A stretch of DNA of 64,000 nt from Gelidibacter gilvus. GTDB taxonomy: Bacteria > Bacteroidota > Bacteroidia > Flavobacteriales > Flavobacteriaceae. Made by a program: the position numbers and the translations under genes. Location of the stretch: the NCBI RefSeq assembly GCF_004115975.1, contig NZ_SDDZ01000011.1, positions 43,934-107,933 of the forward strand. The letters run 5' to 3'. How positions within the stretch are numbered: the first letter of the stretch is position 1; every line of letters starts with the position of its first letter. The notes below the pieces were generated by a model that was not told the origin of the DNA, made no database searches, and was given only the letters and a program-made list of their open reading frames with translations. Positions 8,393-16,261 of the stretch are shown piece by piece.

Positions 8393-10777
8393 ATGAAAAC
8401 AAAATTGAAAACACTCGCCTACTTTATTCTACTACTATTTCCAACTATTTTTTATGCGCAAACAATCACAGGAAAAGTAATAGACAAAACAGATGCAGTT
8501 GCATTTGCAAATGTTACAATTACAAATAGCAACAATGAAATAGTTACAGGGACAACAACTAACGAAAATGGTTTCTTTCTCGTAAAAGTAGATTCAGGAA
8601 GTTATAAGTTAACAATAAGCTTTATTGGATATACAGGTGTTGAAGAAGCTATTTCCATAGAAAAAGATATAGATCTAGGCACAGTTTTGTTACAAGAAGA
8701 TGCAGAATCTTTAAACGAAGTTGTTCTTAAAGTTGAAAAAAGAATGATAGAACGAAAGATTGATAGATTGGTTTTTAATGTGGAACAAAGTATGGCTGCC
8801 ACGGGAGGAAATGGATTGGATGTTGTAAAAATCACTCCCGGAGTTCATGTTCAAAATGGCAGTATAGAAATTCTAGGGAAAGGTGTCACTCAAATAATGA
8901 TCAATGGTAGAATCTCTCCTTTGCAAGGTGAAGAGTTAGCAAGTTTTCTAAGCGGAATCTCGGCAAGCGATATTCAAAAAATAGAAGTGATTACAAATCC
9001 ACCAGCAAAATATGAAGCTTCTGGTAATGGAGGCCTAATCAATATCATTCTAAAGAAAGGAATTCAAGATTCTTGGAAAAACTCAACCACAATTTCTTAC
9101 AACCAAAACAAATACAATTTTTCAACAATCAGTAATAATTTCTTTTACAATAAAGGAAATCTTTCTTTTTCTGGAAGTGTAAATGCGACCAAAGGAAGTA
9201 TTGAAAATGCAGAAGGCATATTAATAGATTATCCCACTAACAATTGGGATATTGATGTAGATTCAGAAATTGGAAAAGACGAGCTTTCAGGTCGACTTTT
9301 AATGGATTATGAACTTACTCCAAAAACAACTTTTGGCTTACAGTATTTAGGAAATGCTACAAAACCTACCATAGATGGCACAACAACCTCTATCGTATTC
9401 GACAATGACAACAATTTAGAAAAAACACTTGTTAACCAAGGAGATAACATCGTTGATAATAAAAATCATAGCTTAAATTTTCATGCGGTGACGCAATTGG
9501 ATTCAATAGGCAAAAGCTTTTCTGTTGATGCTGATTATTTTATATTCAATTCAGAAAATAGTCGCGATTTCTTTACGGAAGAATTCAATAATACTGGCGT
9601 TTCTCAAGGAATAAATTCTGCAGCTTTAAATATTGCCAATCAAGAAATAGAGAATTTTAGCTCTAAAATTGATATAGATTTCCCGTTGGAAAAAGTTAAT
9701 CTTTCCTACGGAGTAAAAGCAAGTTTTACGAAGACAAAAAGTGATGTTTTATACTTTGACACGCTTACAGGAACGCCTATTTTAGATTTAGACAGATCTA
9801 ATGAATTTAATTACCAAGAAGATGTTTTAGCTGGGTATATTTCTGGAAACACTAATTTAAGTGAAAAATTAAAAATGCAATTTGGTCTGCGTTTGGAAGA
9901 CACTAAAACTAGAGGAATTAATGCTGAAATGAATAAAGAAACAATCAACAAATACACAAAACTCTTTCCAACGCTTTATTTTTCATATGCATTAAATGAA
10001 AAGAATGATTTTGGATTTTCTTACGGAAGACGAATTAACAGACCCAATTTCAGAAGTCTTAATCCGTTTCGGTTTTATATAAATTCAAATAGCTATAGTG
10101 TTGGAAATCCATTTTTACAGCCATCATTTTCAGATAATTTCGAGCTTTCCCATTCGTATAAAAAGAACTTAACCTCAAAAGTATTTTTAAGTGTTACCAC
10201 AGATGGTTCTGGTACCGTTTTCACTTCCGATGCAGAAAACCAAACGCAAATAATTACCAGAGAAAATTATTATAAACAATACAATTACGGATTAACAGAA
10301 AGCTTTTCGTTCAATAAGCTCGCTTGGTTTAAAAGTGAAAACAGCTTTAATCTTTTAGGATACTACACAACATTTACTAAGGATTTTGGTGCTACCCCAA
10401 AAAACGGACTTCAAGTTTACGTAACATCGAACAACACATTTTCATTGAGTGAACAAACAAAATTACAGGTGAATTCGTATTATAGTTCTCAGCACAACCG
10501 AGGTTTATTTAGTGTTGGTGAAATGTTTGATTTATCTTTTGGGCTTCAACACAGCTTTAAAAATAACCTGAAAATGTCCTTATTATTTAGTGATGTCTTT
10601 AATACAGCAAGTCTAAAAGATTATGTGTCTACAATTAACGGAATTGAGCAAATTTACAGACAAAATGAAAGTTCAAGAAATGTTAGAATTTCACTTTCTT
10701 ATGATTTTGGAAACAAAAAGGTAAACGTAAAAAACAGAAAATTTGGAAATGATGAAGAACAAAAGAGAAGTAATTAA
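8393..10777 (+). CDS. TonB-dependent receptor-like outer-membrane beta-barrel protein
   Basis: I place the start at 8393 rather than 8366 because a signal peptide (KTLAYFILLLFPTIFYAQ) follows directly, giving 794 residues. Residues about 22-105 are a carboxypeptidase-regulatory-like domain (TITGKVIDKTDAVAFANVTI). Then comes a plug-like segment with MINGRISPL and VITNPPAKYEASGNGGLINI. The remainder is an outer-membrane barrel of the OMP_b-brl_3 type, rich in aromatic-alternating strands with RPNFRSLNPF. Such proteins are TonB-linked receptors of unassigned substrate, distinct from SusC. No SusD-like partner is present, so a small-molecule or peptide ligand is possible. Regulation by the upstream AraC gene is inferred from position and the intervening inverted repeat. 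Confidence 0.85.
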   Translation: MKTKLKTLAYFILLLFPTIFYAQTITGKVIDKTDAVAFANVTITNSNNEIVTGTTTNENGFFLVKVDSGSYKLTISFIGYTGVEEAISIEKDIDLGTVLLQEDAESLNEVVLKVEKRMIERKIDRLVFNVEQSMAATGGNGLDVVKITPGVHVQNGSIEILGKGVTQIMINGRISPLQGEELASFLSGISASDIQKIEVITNPPAKYEASGNGGLINIILKKGIQDSWKNSTTISYNQNKYNFSTISNNFFYNKGNLSFSGSVNATKGSIENAEGILIDYPTNNWDIDVDSEIGKDELSGRLLMDYELTPKTTFGLQYLGNATKPTIDGTTTSIVFDNDNNLEKTLVNQGDNIVDNKNHSLNFHAVTQLDSIGKSFSVDADYFIFNSENSRDFFTEEFNNTGVSQGINSAALNIANQEIENFSSKIDIDFPLEKVNLSYGVKASFTKTKSDVLYFDTLTGTPILDLDRSNEFNYQEDVLAGYISGNTNLSEKLKMQFGLRLEDTKTRGINAEMNKETINKYTKLFPTLYFSYALNEKNDFGFSYGRRINRPNFRSLNPFRFYINSNSYSVGNPFLQPSFSDNFELSHSYKKNLTSKVFLSVTTDGSGTVFTSDAENQTQIITRENYYKQYNYGLTESFSFNKLAWFKSENSFNLLGYYTTFTKDFGATPKNGLQVYVTSNNTFSLSEQTKLQVNSYYSSQHNRGLFSVGEMFDLSFGLQHSFKNNLKMSLLFSDVFNTASLKDYVSTINGIEQIYRQNESSRNVRISLSYDFGNKKVNVKNRKFGNDEEQKRSN

Positions 10778-10954
10778 GGAACTTGGCTTCTTGAAAGAAA
10801 CAACTGATTTTAACTCAAGCCCTGAAATAGGAAAGCCAAATTTAGTCGAATAATTTGACTCTCATAAAACAACTAAATGGCATCAAGTTGATGGTTCCGT
10901 CATAAAATGACCGAATGCAACCCCGACCACATACGGTAAATCAGAATCTTTGCA

Positions 10955-11285
10955 GTTGTGTCCACGATATTCAAGTGAAGCTCTTTTATCGGAATGACGC
11001 TTTTAGCGGAATGCAGGGGAAAGTGCTGGACGAGAAATAAGAACTATATTTTGTTCTTGGCAGGATTTAAAGCGGACGAAACTTCAAAGTTGTAGAATAA
11101 AATGCTTGTGCTGAGCTAAGCCGAAGTAGAGTTTGACCGCTTCCCGACTGTTTTCGGGAGTGAGCGGGCAAGTGAAATGGAAATCGGAAGCTTTGGACTT
11201 GGGTTGAAGACTTTTTAGTGAAGGGCTTTGCCCGTAGTGGAGCTTTTCGCGGAATGGACTGGCAATGGGCTGAGTGATATATCTG
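10955..11285 (+). repeat. Modular repeat, copy R3 (beta+gamma+beta)
   Basis: Begins in a diverged beta block (TGTGTCCACGATATTCAAGT, GGAATGACGCTTTTAGCGGA). It continues through a gamma unit with AAGCGGACGAAACTTCAAAG near 11073, hairpin TTCCCGA 11141-11147 / TCGGGA 11154-11159, and ends with beta elements AATCGGAAGCTTTGG and CAATGGGCTGAGTG. The gamma unit is interrupted by a 24-base nested insertion at 11105-11128. The 180 bases between the receptor gene and this copy contain only a 34-codon open frame overlapping the receptor end. Confidence 0.83.
11105..11128 (+). repeat. 24-bp short repeat nested inside R3
   Basis: Compared with the other gamma units, which read AATG directly followed by GAGTTTGACC, this copy has 24 extra bases (CTTGTGCTGAGCTAAGCCGA plus AGTA) exactly at that join. 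The inserted sequence resembles the small TGTGCTGAGC-GAAGTCGAAG repeat that I know as widespread in Bacteroidota intergenic DNA, but that resemblance is from memory. Confidence 0.65.
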
Positions 11286-11325
11286 CTTATGTTCCAACTC
11301 AGATTAAGGGTTATTATGTACTTAC

Positions 11326-11372
11326 CCTCTTTTTGAGATCCTCTTTTTGAGATCCTCTTTTTGAGATCCTCT
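11326..11372. repeat. 14-bp tandem repeat, 3.4 units
   Basis: Three exact units of CCTCTTTTTGAGAT (11326-11339, 11340-11353, 11354-11367) plus a partial CCTCT. The array sits between repeat R3 and the terminator of the histone-like gene. No function is evident; copy number is likely to vary by slippage. Confidence 0.9.
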
Positions 11373-11395
11373 CTTTATATTTAATGAAATAAAAG

Positions 11396-11428
11396 TAGTC
11401 ATCTCACTTTCGGTTAATGAGATGACTA
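11396..11428 (-). terminator. Hairpin terminator of the histone H1-like gene
   Basis: Perfect 11-bp inverted repeat TAGTCATCTCA / TGAGATGACTA (11396-11406 and 11418-11428) with an 11-base loop. On the minus strand it is followed by CTTTTATTTC and begins 6 bases past the stop codon of the histone-like gene, as expected for an intrinsic terminator. Confidence 0.75.
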
Positions 11429-11434
11429 TTTTGT

Positions 11435-11611
11435 TTATTTTTTGGAATCAGCAATCGAGACTTTACGGAATTCTTTTAATGATTTTTCCAAGGCTAATGA
11501 CAGTTTTCTTGCCCTTGTTCCTGCAGCTTTGTTTCCACTTTCTAATTGCATTTTAGCATCACTTTCAAATGACTCAAAAGTGTTTTTCATGTTTTCAATA
11601 AGTTCTTTCAT
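11435..11611 (-). CDS. Histone H1-like small basic protein
   Basis: A 58-residue lysine-rich protein beginning MKELIENMKNTFESF and ending FRKVSIADSKK. The central GNKAAGTRARKLSLALEK block is the hallmark of the Bacteroidota histone H1-like (Hc1-type) family, which are small nucleoid-associated proteins of about 55-60 residues. Length therefore looks complete. It stands alone on the minus strand with its own terminator at 11396-11428, and is flanked on both sides by repeat copies R3 and R4. It probably binds DNA non-specifically; its exact role in Bacteroidota is not well defined. Confidence 0.85.
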   Translation of the reverse strand: MKELIENMKNTFESFESDAKMQLESGNKAAGTRARKLSLALEKSLKEFRKVSIADSKK

Positions 11612-11794
11612 AAGATTTAAATTTTATTTAAAGACGAAAATATAGTTATTCATTGTAAACACACCTATCATTCACATAAAAATACGACTACAAGTCGCTA
11701 CTTTAAAGGTTTCCTTTATACTTTTCTAACCTTTCTCGGAAAATAATATTAACTGATGGCCGAAGTTTCGCTTAGCCTTTGGACTACTTAAACG

Positions 11795-12215
11795 AATTCT
11801 TAGTAGGATTAAATTCAGAGGTAACTTCAAAGAGGAAAATGAGAACGACGTTGGACTGCTTCCTGATCTTCACGGGAATGAAAAGACAAGAGGGATGAAA
11901 TCATATACTTTAGAGTTTGGTCTAAGACTTTTTAATGAAGCGCTTTGCCCGGAAAGGAGCTTTTCGCGAAATGCAGGGAAATGTGCTTCGCGTGTTAGGA
12001 CAACGGATTGTTCTCGTTTAGCCGGGTTTAGGCGGACGAAACTTCAAAGTTGTAGATTGAAATGGAGTTTGACCGCTTCCCGACTTTTTTCGGGAATGAG
12101 TGGGCAAGTGGAATGGAAATCGGAAGCTTTGGAGTTGGGTCCAAGACTTTCCAAGGAAGCGCTTTGCCCGGAATGGAGCTTTTCGCGGAATGGAGTGACA
12201 ATGGGCTGAGTGGTA
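11795..12215 (+). repeat. Modular repeat, copy R4, two gamma/beta units
   Basis: Unit 1 (about 11795-11985) is diverged: GAGGTAACTTCAAAG, GACTGCTTCCTGATCTTCAC, and GAAGCGCTTTGCCCGGAAAG. Its hairpin keeps pairing through a G-U wobble. A junction segment GTGCTTCGCGTGTTAGGACA follows. Unit 2 (about 11998-12212) is near-consensus, with TTCCCGA 12077-12083 / TCGGGAA 12090-12096 and AAGCGCTTTGCCCGGAATGG. The same GTGCTTCGCGTGTTA segment followed by GACAACGGATTGTTCTCG appears in R8, so these two share a sub-lineage. Confidence 0.85.
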
Positions 12216-13212
12216 TTCGTACTTAAATCCTATAAATAACAAGTATATTCCCCTCTCAAAATTTTATCCATATTATTTCCTTTGTTAAGTATCGTAATAT
12301 CAGAGAAGATACCTGGGTTCAATATAGACACATACAATTATTATCGATCATTCTATCATCACAGTTATCTTACTTGATTGCCTTTCAACATACAGGTTAT
12401 TAACCAAAGTCATGATGATTGCTTTCAGTGGCGTAGCCAAAAAAACTCCCCAAAAAACCTGCTAAAACATCCATTGCTAATCGACTGAAAGTTAGTAATC
12501 GTGGTGGCACACCCACCATTTTTTTCAGGGTCAATGGTTGAATTACGGTACTTTGAATAATTTGAGTAATAGTTTAAAGGCCTATAATTAATAAGACTGT
12601 TTGCGATTCTTGTATCACAGCTAGAAGAGCGACTGGAACTAAAGTTATTATGAAACCAAAATTAGGAATGAAATTCAGCAACTCCGCAACCAATGTTAAA
12701 GTTAATACAAGTGGTATTAATAATAGCAACAGACCCAATCCGTTTAAAACGGGAATAAATAACTATAGACTGGAAGTCAATAGTTTTAATTGGCAGACTA
12801 AAAGTCTGCTTCGTGAAATAATTAATGAAACTCAGAATACAATACGCAATAAATTCGTGTACCCGCCTGAACGGACGGGCAGGTTCGTGGCTAAAATATT
12901 TATAGAAACTAAAGTAACTGCAATGAAATTGCAGGGTTTTAACCTTCAACTTGATAATAAAAAAATCCAAGTTAGACCTTTGAGCCAACTACGCAAAAGA
13001 TCATTCAACCGATTCCACAATTCAGCCGCTTTCTGTCGGTCTTAAAATGGTACTAAGTGAATAATTCCGAATGAAGATGAAAAATATTTGATTGTGGCAC
13101 TTGCTTTTCCAAAATCCCAATAGTTTGTTGCGTATTCAAAACTCTAAGTCCCATTCAGTGAAATTTCCATGTCAAAAACTATCTAAAATGAATGTTTGGT
13201 TTGAATAAAACG
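12216..13212. other. About 1 kb without a recognisable gene
   Basis: No reading frame here resembles a known family. A 131-codon open frame on + (12650-13045) has erratic composition, contains a GC-rich short repeat at about 12862-12885 (CCCGCCTGAACGGACGGGCA, similar to a common Bacteroidota intergenic repeat), and is probably not a gene. A hairpin with a T tract lies at 12502-12525. The interval looks like decayed or repeat-derived DNA between R4 and the minus-strand kinase. Confidence 0.5.
12502..12525 (+). terminator. Terminator-like hairpin with no recognisable upstream gene
   Basis: TGGTGG (12502-12507) and CCACCA (12513-12518) form a 6-bp stem with loop CACAC, followed by seven T residues. 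This is a good intrinsic terminator shape on the + strand, but no intact gene precedes it, so it may be the leftover 3' end of a lost gene. Confidence 0.55.
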
Positions 13213-14412
13213 TTATGGGTTTAACGTAATTATAAATTCTGTTCCTTTATTTACTTCACTCTTCACACTTATTGTTCCACCTAATTTTTCCACTTGCACT
13301 TTTACCATATAGAGTCCCATTCCTTTTCCTTCCGCCTGATCGGCATGAAAGCGTTTGTATAGGCCGAACATGTCAACACCACTTTTATTAAGATCTACTC
13401 CCAACCCATTATCCGTAAGTGTGAGCATAGTTTTTTCTTTGACCGATTTACTTTTAACTGTGATTTCTAATGGTACATCCTGCCGCCTGTATTTTATACT
13501 ATTTGAAATGAGGTTATATAAAATGCTGTACATATAACTTTTAATCGTGAACATTTTATCCACTTGACTGAAATCTAGTTCAAAATGTACCTGTTCTTTT
13601 TCAAGAACATTAGCGATGCTGTCTTGAACATCTCTGACAATTCTAGAAAAATAAATATGCTCCTTTTTATCGTTTAATTGTTTTCCCATACTTAAGATAA
13701 CATTCAAATCAATAATTACTTCATCTAATCTTTCCGCAGAGGTAGTTAAAGCATTCATCATAAATTCCCTTTCGTCTTCTCTAAGATCCTTATCATTAAC
13801 CAATGCGGTCAGACTAATAATATTTGCAACAGGTGATCTTATGTCATGAGAAATTATGTTGGAAAAGTGCTCGTGGTCTTTATTGCGTTGAACCAAATCT
13901 GCCGTCATCTTTTCTTTAAGGGCTTCCTCCTGCTTTTCCTTAGTAACATCTCTAAAAACAAGTACCACACCCATTATATTTCCTTTTATATCGAAAATGG
14001 GTGCACAACTGTCGTTAATTGAATATTCTTTTTTTTTATTGCGCGAAATCAACACCGTATCCGGGTCTATATTTAATGATTTCCCCGTTCTAAGAACTGT
14101 TTTAACAAGATTATCTCCTTCTTCCCTTGTTAAATTATCCACTATATGAAACACCTCAGATATTGGTTTATTTTCCGCGTCTTCAAATTTCCATCCGGTC
14201 AGTTTCTCTGCAACGGGGTTCATAAGTATAATATCCCCCTCCATATCTGTCGCAATTACCGCATCACCAATACTTTGTAGTATAACTGACTGTCGTTCTT
14301 TATCAAATTGTAGTGCGGTACTAATAGGTTTTGGCATTACATTCTTATCCAATAAAATAGTTTTATGGTCTTCATTGATCGGCTTTCCATTTAAAAATTG
14401 TTTACTGTTCAT
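13213..14412 (-). CDS. PAS-domain sensor histidine kinase
   Basis: A 399-residue soluble kinase. One PAS domain spans about residues 38-160 (SIGDAVIATDMEGDIILMN and a VVLVFRDVTKEK exit). HisKA has His189 in FSNIISHDIRSPVANI, and the HATPase domain has YNLISNSIKYRR, LTDNGLGVDL and KGMGLYMVK. Its C-terminal half closely resembles that of the 1521-residue kinase at 29191 (IISHDIRSPVANI versus IVSHNLRAPTANI; GLYKRFHADQAEGKGMGL versus GLYNRFHSHVEGKGMGL), so they share ancestry. No receiver gene is adjacent; a partner must be elsewhere. The divergent AraC-type gene starts 285 bases away. Confidence 0.88.
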   Translation of the reverse strand: MNSKQFLNGKPINEDHKTILLDKNVMPKPISTALQFDKERQSVILQSIGDAVIATDMEGDIILMNPVAEKLTGWKFEDAENKPISEVFHIVDNLTREEGDNLVKTVLRTGKSLNIDPDTVLISRNKKKEYSINDSCAPIFDIKGNIMGVVLVFRDVTKEKQEEALKEKMTADLVQRNKDHEHFSNIISHDIRSPVANIISLTALVNDKDLREDEREFMMNALTTSAERLDEVIIDLNVILSMGKQLNDKKEHIYFSRIVRDVQDSIANVLEKEQVHFELDFSQVDKMFTIKSYMYSILYNLISNSIKYRRQDVPLEITVKSKSVKEKTMLTLTDNGLGVDLNKSGVDMFGLYKRFHADQAEGKGMGLYMVKVQVEKLGGTISVKSEVNKGTEFIITLNP

Positions 14413-14606
14413 GATAAAAAAATTTAATTTGAAGTCCTATACAAGAATTTCTCCTAAAAAACTATGCTGCAAAGATTCACAGTTCATCGAAGAAATGTAT
14501 TATACAAATTGCTCAATAAGTTGTATAAATTTCGTATTTTCCTGAAAAACATATTTAATAAATCTTTACTTGAATAGATAAGATTATAAGTTTTTTAAGG
14601 ATTATT

Positions 14607-14614
14607 TAGATTTG
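14607..14614 (+). promoter_or_regulatory. Candidate -7 element (TAGATTTG)
   Basis: Matches TAnnTTTG about 83 bases before the small AraC-type gene at 14697. No clear -33 TTG accompanies it. It would give an untranslated leader of about 75 bases. Confidence 0.3.
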
Positions 14615-14696
14615 TATCATTCTATAAACAACTATCTTTCATTATAATATTAATACGGTTTTAATAGTATTTACAGCCGTTACTAATGCTACATAA

Positions 14697-15257
14697 ATGA
14701 AGTTATACATTAAATACATGGTAAGCTTAAGGTGTAAGCTTATGGTGAAGTACGAATTGGAAAAACTGGGATTAGACTATACTCAAATCGATCTTGGTGT
14801 TATCGATATTAAAGAAGGAATTACTGATGATCTGAAGCAACAACTGAAGGTTAATTTAGCCGAATCTGGTCTGGAATTATTGGACGACAAAAAAAGCATT
14901 CTCGTAGATAAAATAAAAAACATGATTATTGTGATGGTTCATTTTTCAGATGAAGTGCCAAAAGTCAATTATTCGGTATATATAAGTGAAATGTTAGGCT
15001 ATGATTATAAGTATCTTTCAGTTTTATTTTCTGAAGCCCAAGGCGAAACTATACAAGACTTTATCATTAAGCATAAAATAGAAAGGGCTAAAGAGTTGAT
15101 CCTTTATGATGAACTGAATCTTACCGAAATATCTCATATTCTACATTACAGTAGCGTGGCCCACTTATCTAGTCAGTTTAAAAAAGTCACAGGTCATACC
15201 CCTACTTATTACAAGTTAATTGGTGCAAAGAGAAAATGTAATCTAGAAAATCTGTAA
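14697..15257 (+). CDS. Small AraC-type transcriptional regulator
   Basis: A 186-residue protein. Residues 1-75 form an alpha/beta N-terminal domain (RCKLMVKYELEKLGLDYTQI) of a type often found on short Bacteroidota AraC proteins and reminiscent of small metal-binding folds but with a single Cys. The rest is an AraC DNA-binding domain, with the second helix-turn-helix in LNLTEISHILHYSSVAHLSS followed by FKKVTGHTPTYYK. The first ATG is used; alternatives at 14718 or 14742 are possible. It lies directly upstream of the CsbD-like stress-gene remnant, on the same strand, which suggests a stress-related role (inference). Confidence 0.85.
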   Translation: MKLYIKYMVSLRCKLMVKYELEKLGLDYTQIDLGVIDIKEGITDDLKQQLKVNLAESGLELLDDKKSILVDKIKNMIIVMVHFSDEVPKVNYSVYISEMLGYDYKYLSVLFSEAQGETIQDFIIKHKIERAKELILYDELNLTEISHILHYSSVAHLSSQFKKVTGHTPTYYKLIGAKRKCNLENL

Positions 15258-15386
15258 CATTTGTAATCTTTAATCTCACTTTTGTAACATATAACAGATT
15301 GAAATTCTGATATTTATAGGGGTGCAATTAAACACTGGTCAACACATCTTAAAATAATTATAAAAAGTAAATTAAATGAGAAACAA

Positions 15387-15599
15387 ATGATTGAATCTTT
15401 CAAAATAAACGGTGATTGGGACTAGCAGTCAAGTGCGCTCAGAACAAAATATCCAACACTTTCCAGTGAATATGTGAAATTCGAAATAGGTGAAGAAGGA
15501 GAGTTATTTAAAAGATTAGAAAACCGGTTGGGCAAAACCCGAAATCAAGTGATTGGTATTTTAAATAACATTCATAAAGACGTTATTGAAGTTGCATAA
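15387..15599 (+). pseudogene. CsbD-like stress protein gene with in-frame TAG
   Basis: From the ATG at 15387 the frame reads MIESFKINGDWD, then TAG (15423-15425), then 57 more in-frame codons ending at TAA 15597-15599. The continuation (LRTKYPTLSSEYVKFEIG, ELFKRLENRLGKTRNQVIGI) fits the CsbD-like small stress protein family of Bacteroidota, whose members are about 60-70 residues and start with a similar K-GDW segment. The intact length is right, so the only visible lesion is one stop codon at position 13. A matching terminator follows at 15622-15657. It is either a recent pseudogene, a sequencing error, or suppressed. No good internal ATG restores the protein. Confidence 0.7.
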
Positions 15600-15621
15600 T
15601 TGATTTAAAAATGTCGGAGTT

Positions 15622-15657
15622 AAAAAGAACAGAATCATAATATACTGTTCTTTTTTT
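15622..15657 (+). terminator. Intrinsic terminator after the CsbD-like gene
   Basis: AAAAAGAACAG (15622-15632) pairs with CTGTTCTTTTT (15645-15655), an 11-bp stem with a 12-base loop running into a T tract. It begins 23 bases after the stop codon of the CsbD-like remnant. Confidence 0.8.
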
Positions 15658-15861
15658 ATGCACTGTTTAAATAAGTGAAGTGTATAAGTAACACAAAATC
15701 TTAAACTTGCTGTTATAGTGGCAAAACAAACACTAGATTATAAAATGGCTAAATATTTTTTCATTTTATTTCATCATGATTTTTTTATTTTAGAACTTGT
15801 GTGGTATTGGAAGTGGAGTTAACAACATCAACACATTTGTAACAATATATTTTAAATCTTC

Positions 15862-16248
15862 TTATAGGTCTTTAACTGCTTCAAGAATTTGTGCAGAAAG
15901 ATTGTTTATATCCGTTGGCTTATTGAGATAACTTGATGCGCCAAGGATGTGAAATTCCTTGATAGTTTCTTCCGAGAAGGAAGTGGAATACATAATGACA
16001 GGAATATGTTTGAGACTCGCATCTCTTTTCAACTGCCTCAAACACTCGCGACCATCAAGGCGTGGCATGTTGATGTCAAGAAAAATATAATGTGGTAATT
16101 GTTCTGCAGTTCTCAAAAGATCAATTGCCTCTTCACAGCCATTTGCCTCCATACATTCTGCAGAATTGGGCATATTTATTACGACTTCATTAAAAAAGAA
16201 TCTATCATCTGAGTCATCATCAATAATCATAAAATATGTGGTCTCCAT
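15862..16248 (-). CDS. Single-domain response regulator
   Basis: I choose the ATG at 16248 (METTYFMIIDDD) because longer starts add an atypical tail that overlaps the upstream kinase; this gives 128 residues. The acidic pocket is MIIDDDSDD, the phosphoacceptor is Asp58 in YIFLDINMPRLDG, and the switch region is VIMYSTSFSEETI with a conserved Lys in YLNKPTD. Such stand-alone receivers resemble Rcp1-type regulators paired with hybrid or phytochrome-like kinases. It begins 13 bases after the stop of the CheB-CheR-kinase fusion and is almost certainly co-transcribed with it. Confidence 0.88.
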   Translation of the reverse strand: METTYFMIIDDDSDDRFFFNEVVINMPNSAECMEANGCEEAIDLLRTAEQLPHYIFLDINMPRLDGRECLRQLKRDASLKHIPVIMYSTSFSEETIKEFHILGASSYLNKPTDINNLSAQILEAVKDL

Positions 16249-16261
16249 GGTTTTATTTTTA

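Noticed and set aside
10749..10853. 34-codon frame overlapping the end of the receptor gene (MMKNKREVIKELGFLKETTD)
   Set aside because: Plausible composition, but very short, overlaps another gene and has no known family; insufficient support to list.
12650..13045. 131-codon open frame on + (and 108 codons on -)
   Set aside because: No family resemblance; it spans a GC-rich intergenic repeat at about 12862-12885, and both strands are open. Most likely noncoding.
14697..15257. Small AraC protein as an HMA-type copper regulator
   Set aside because: The N-terminal fold resembles small metal-binding domains but has no CxxC; metal binding is not supported.
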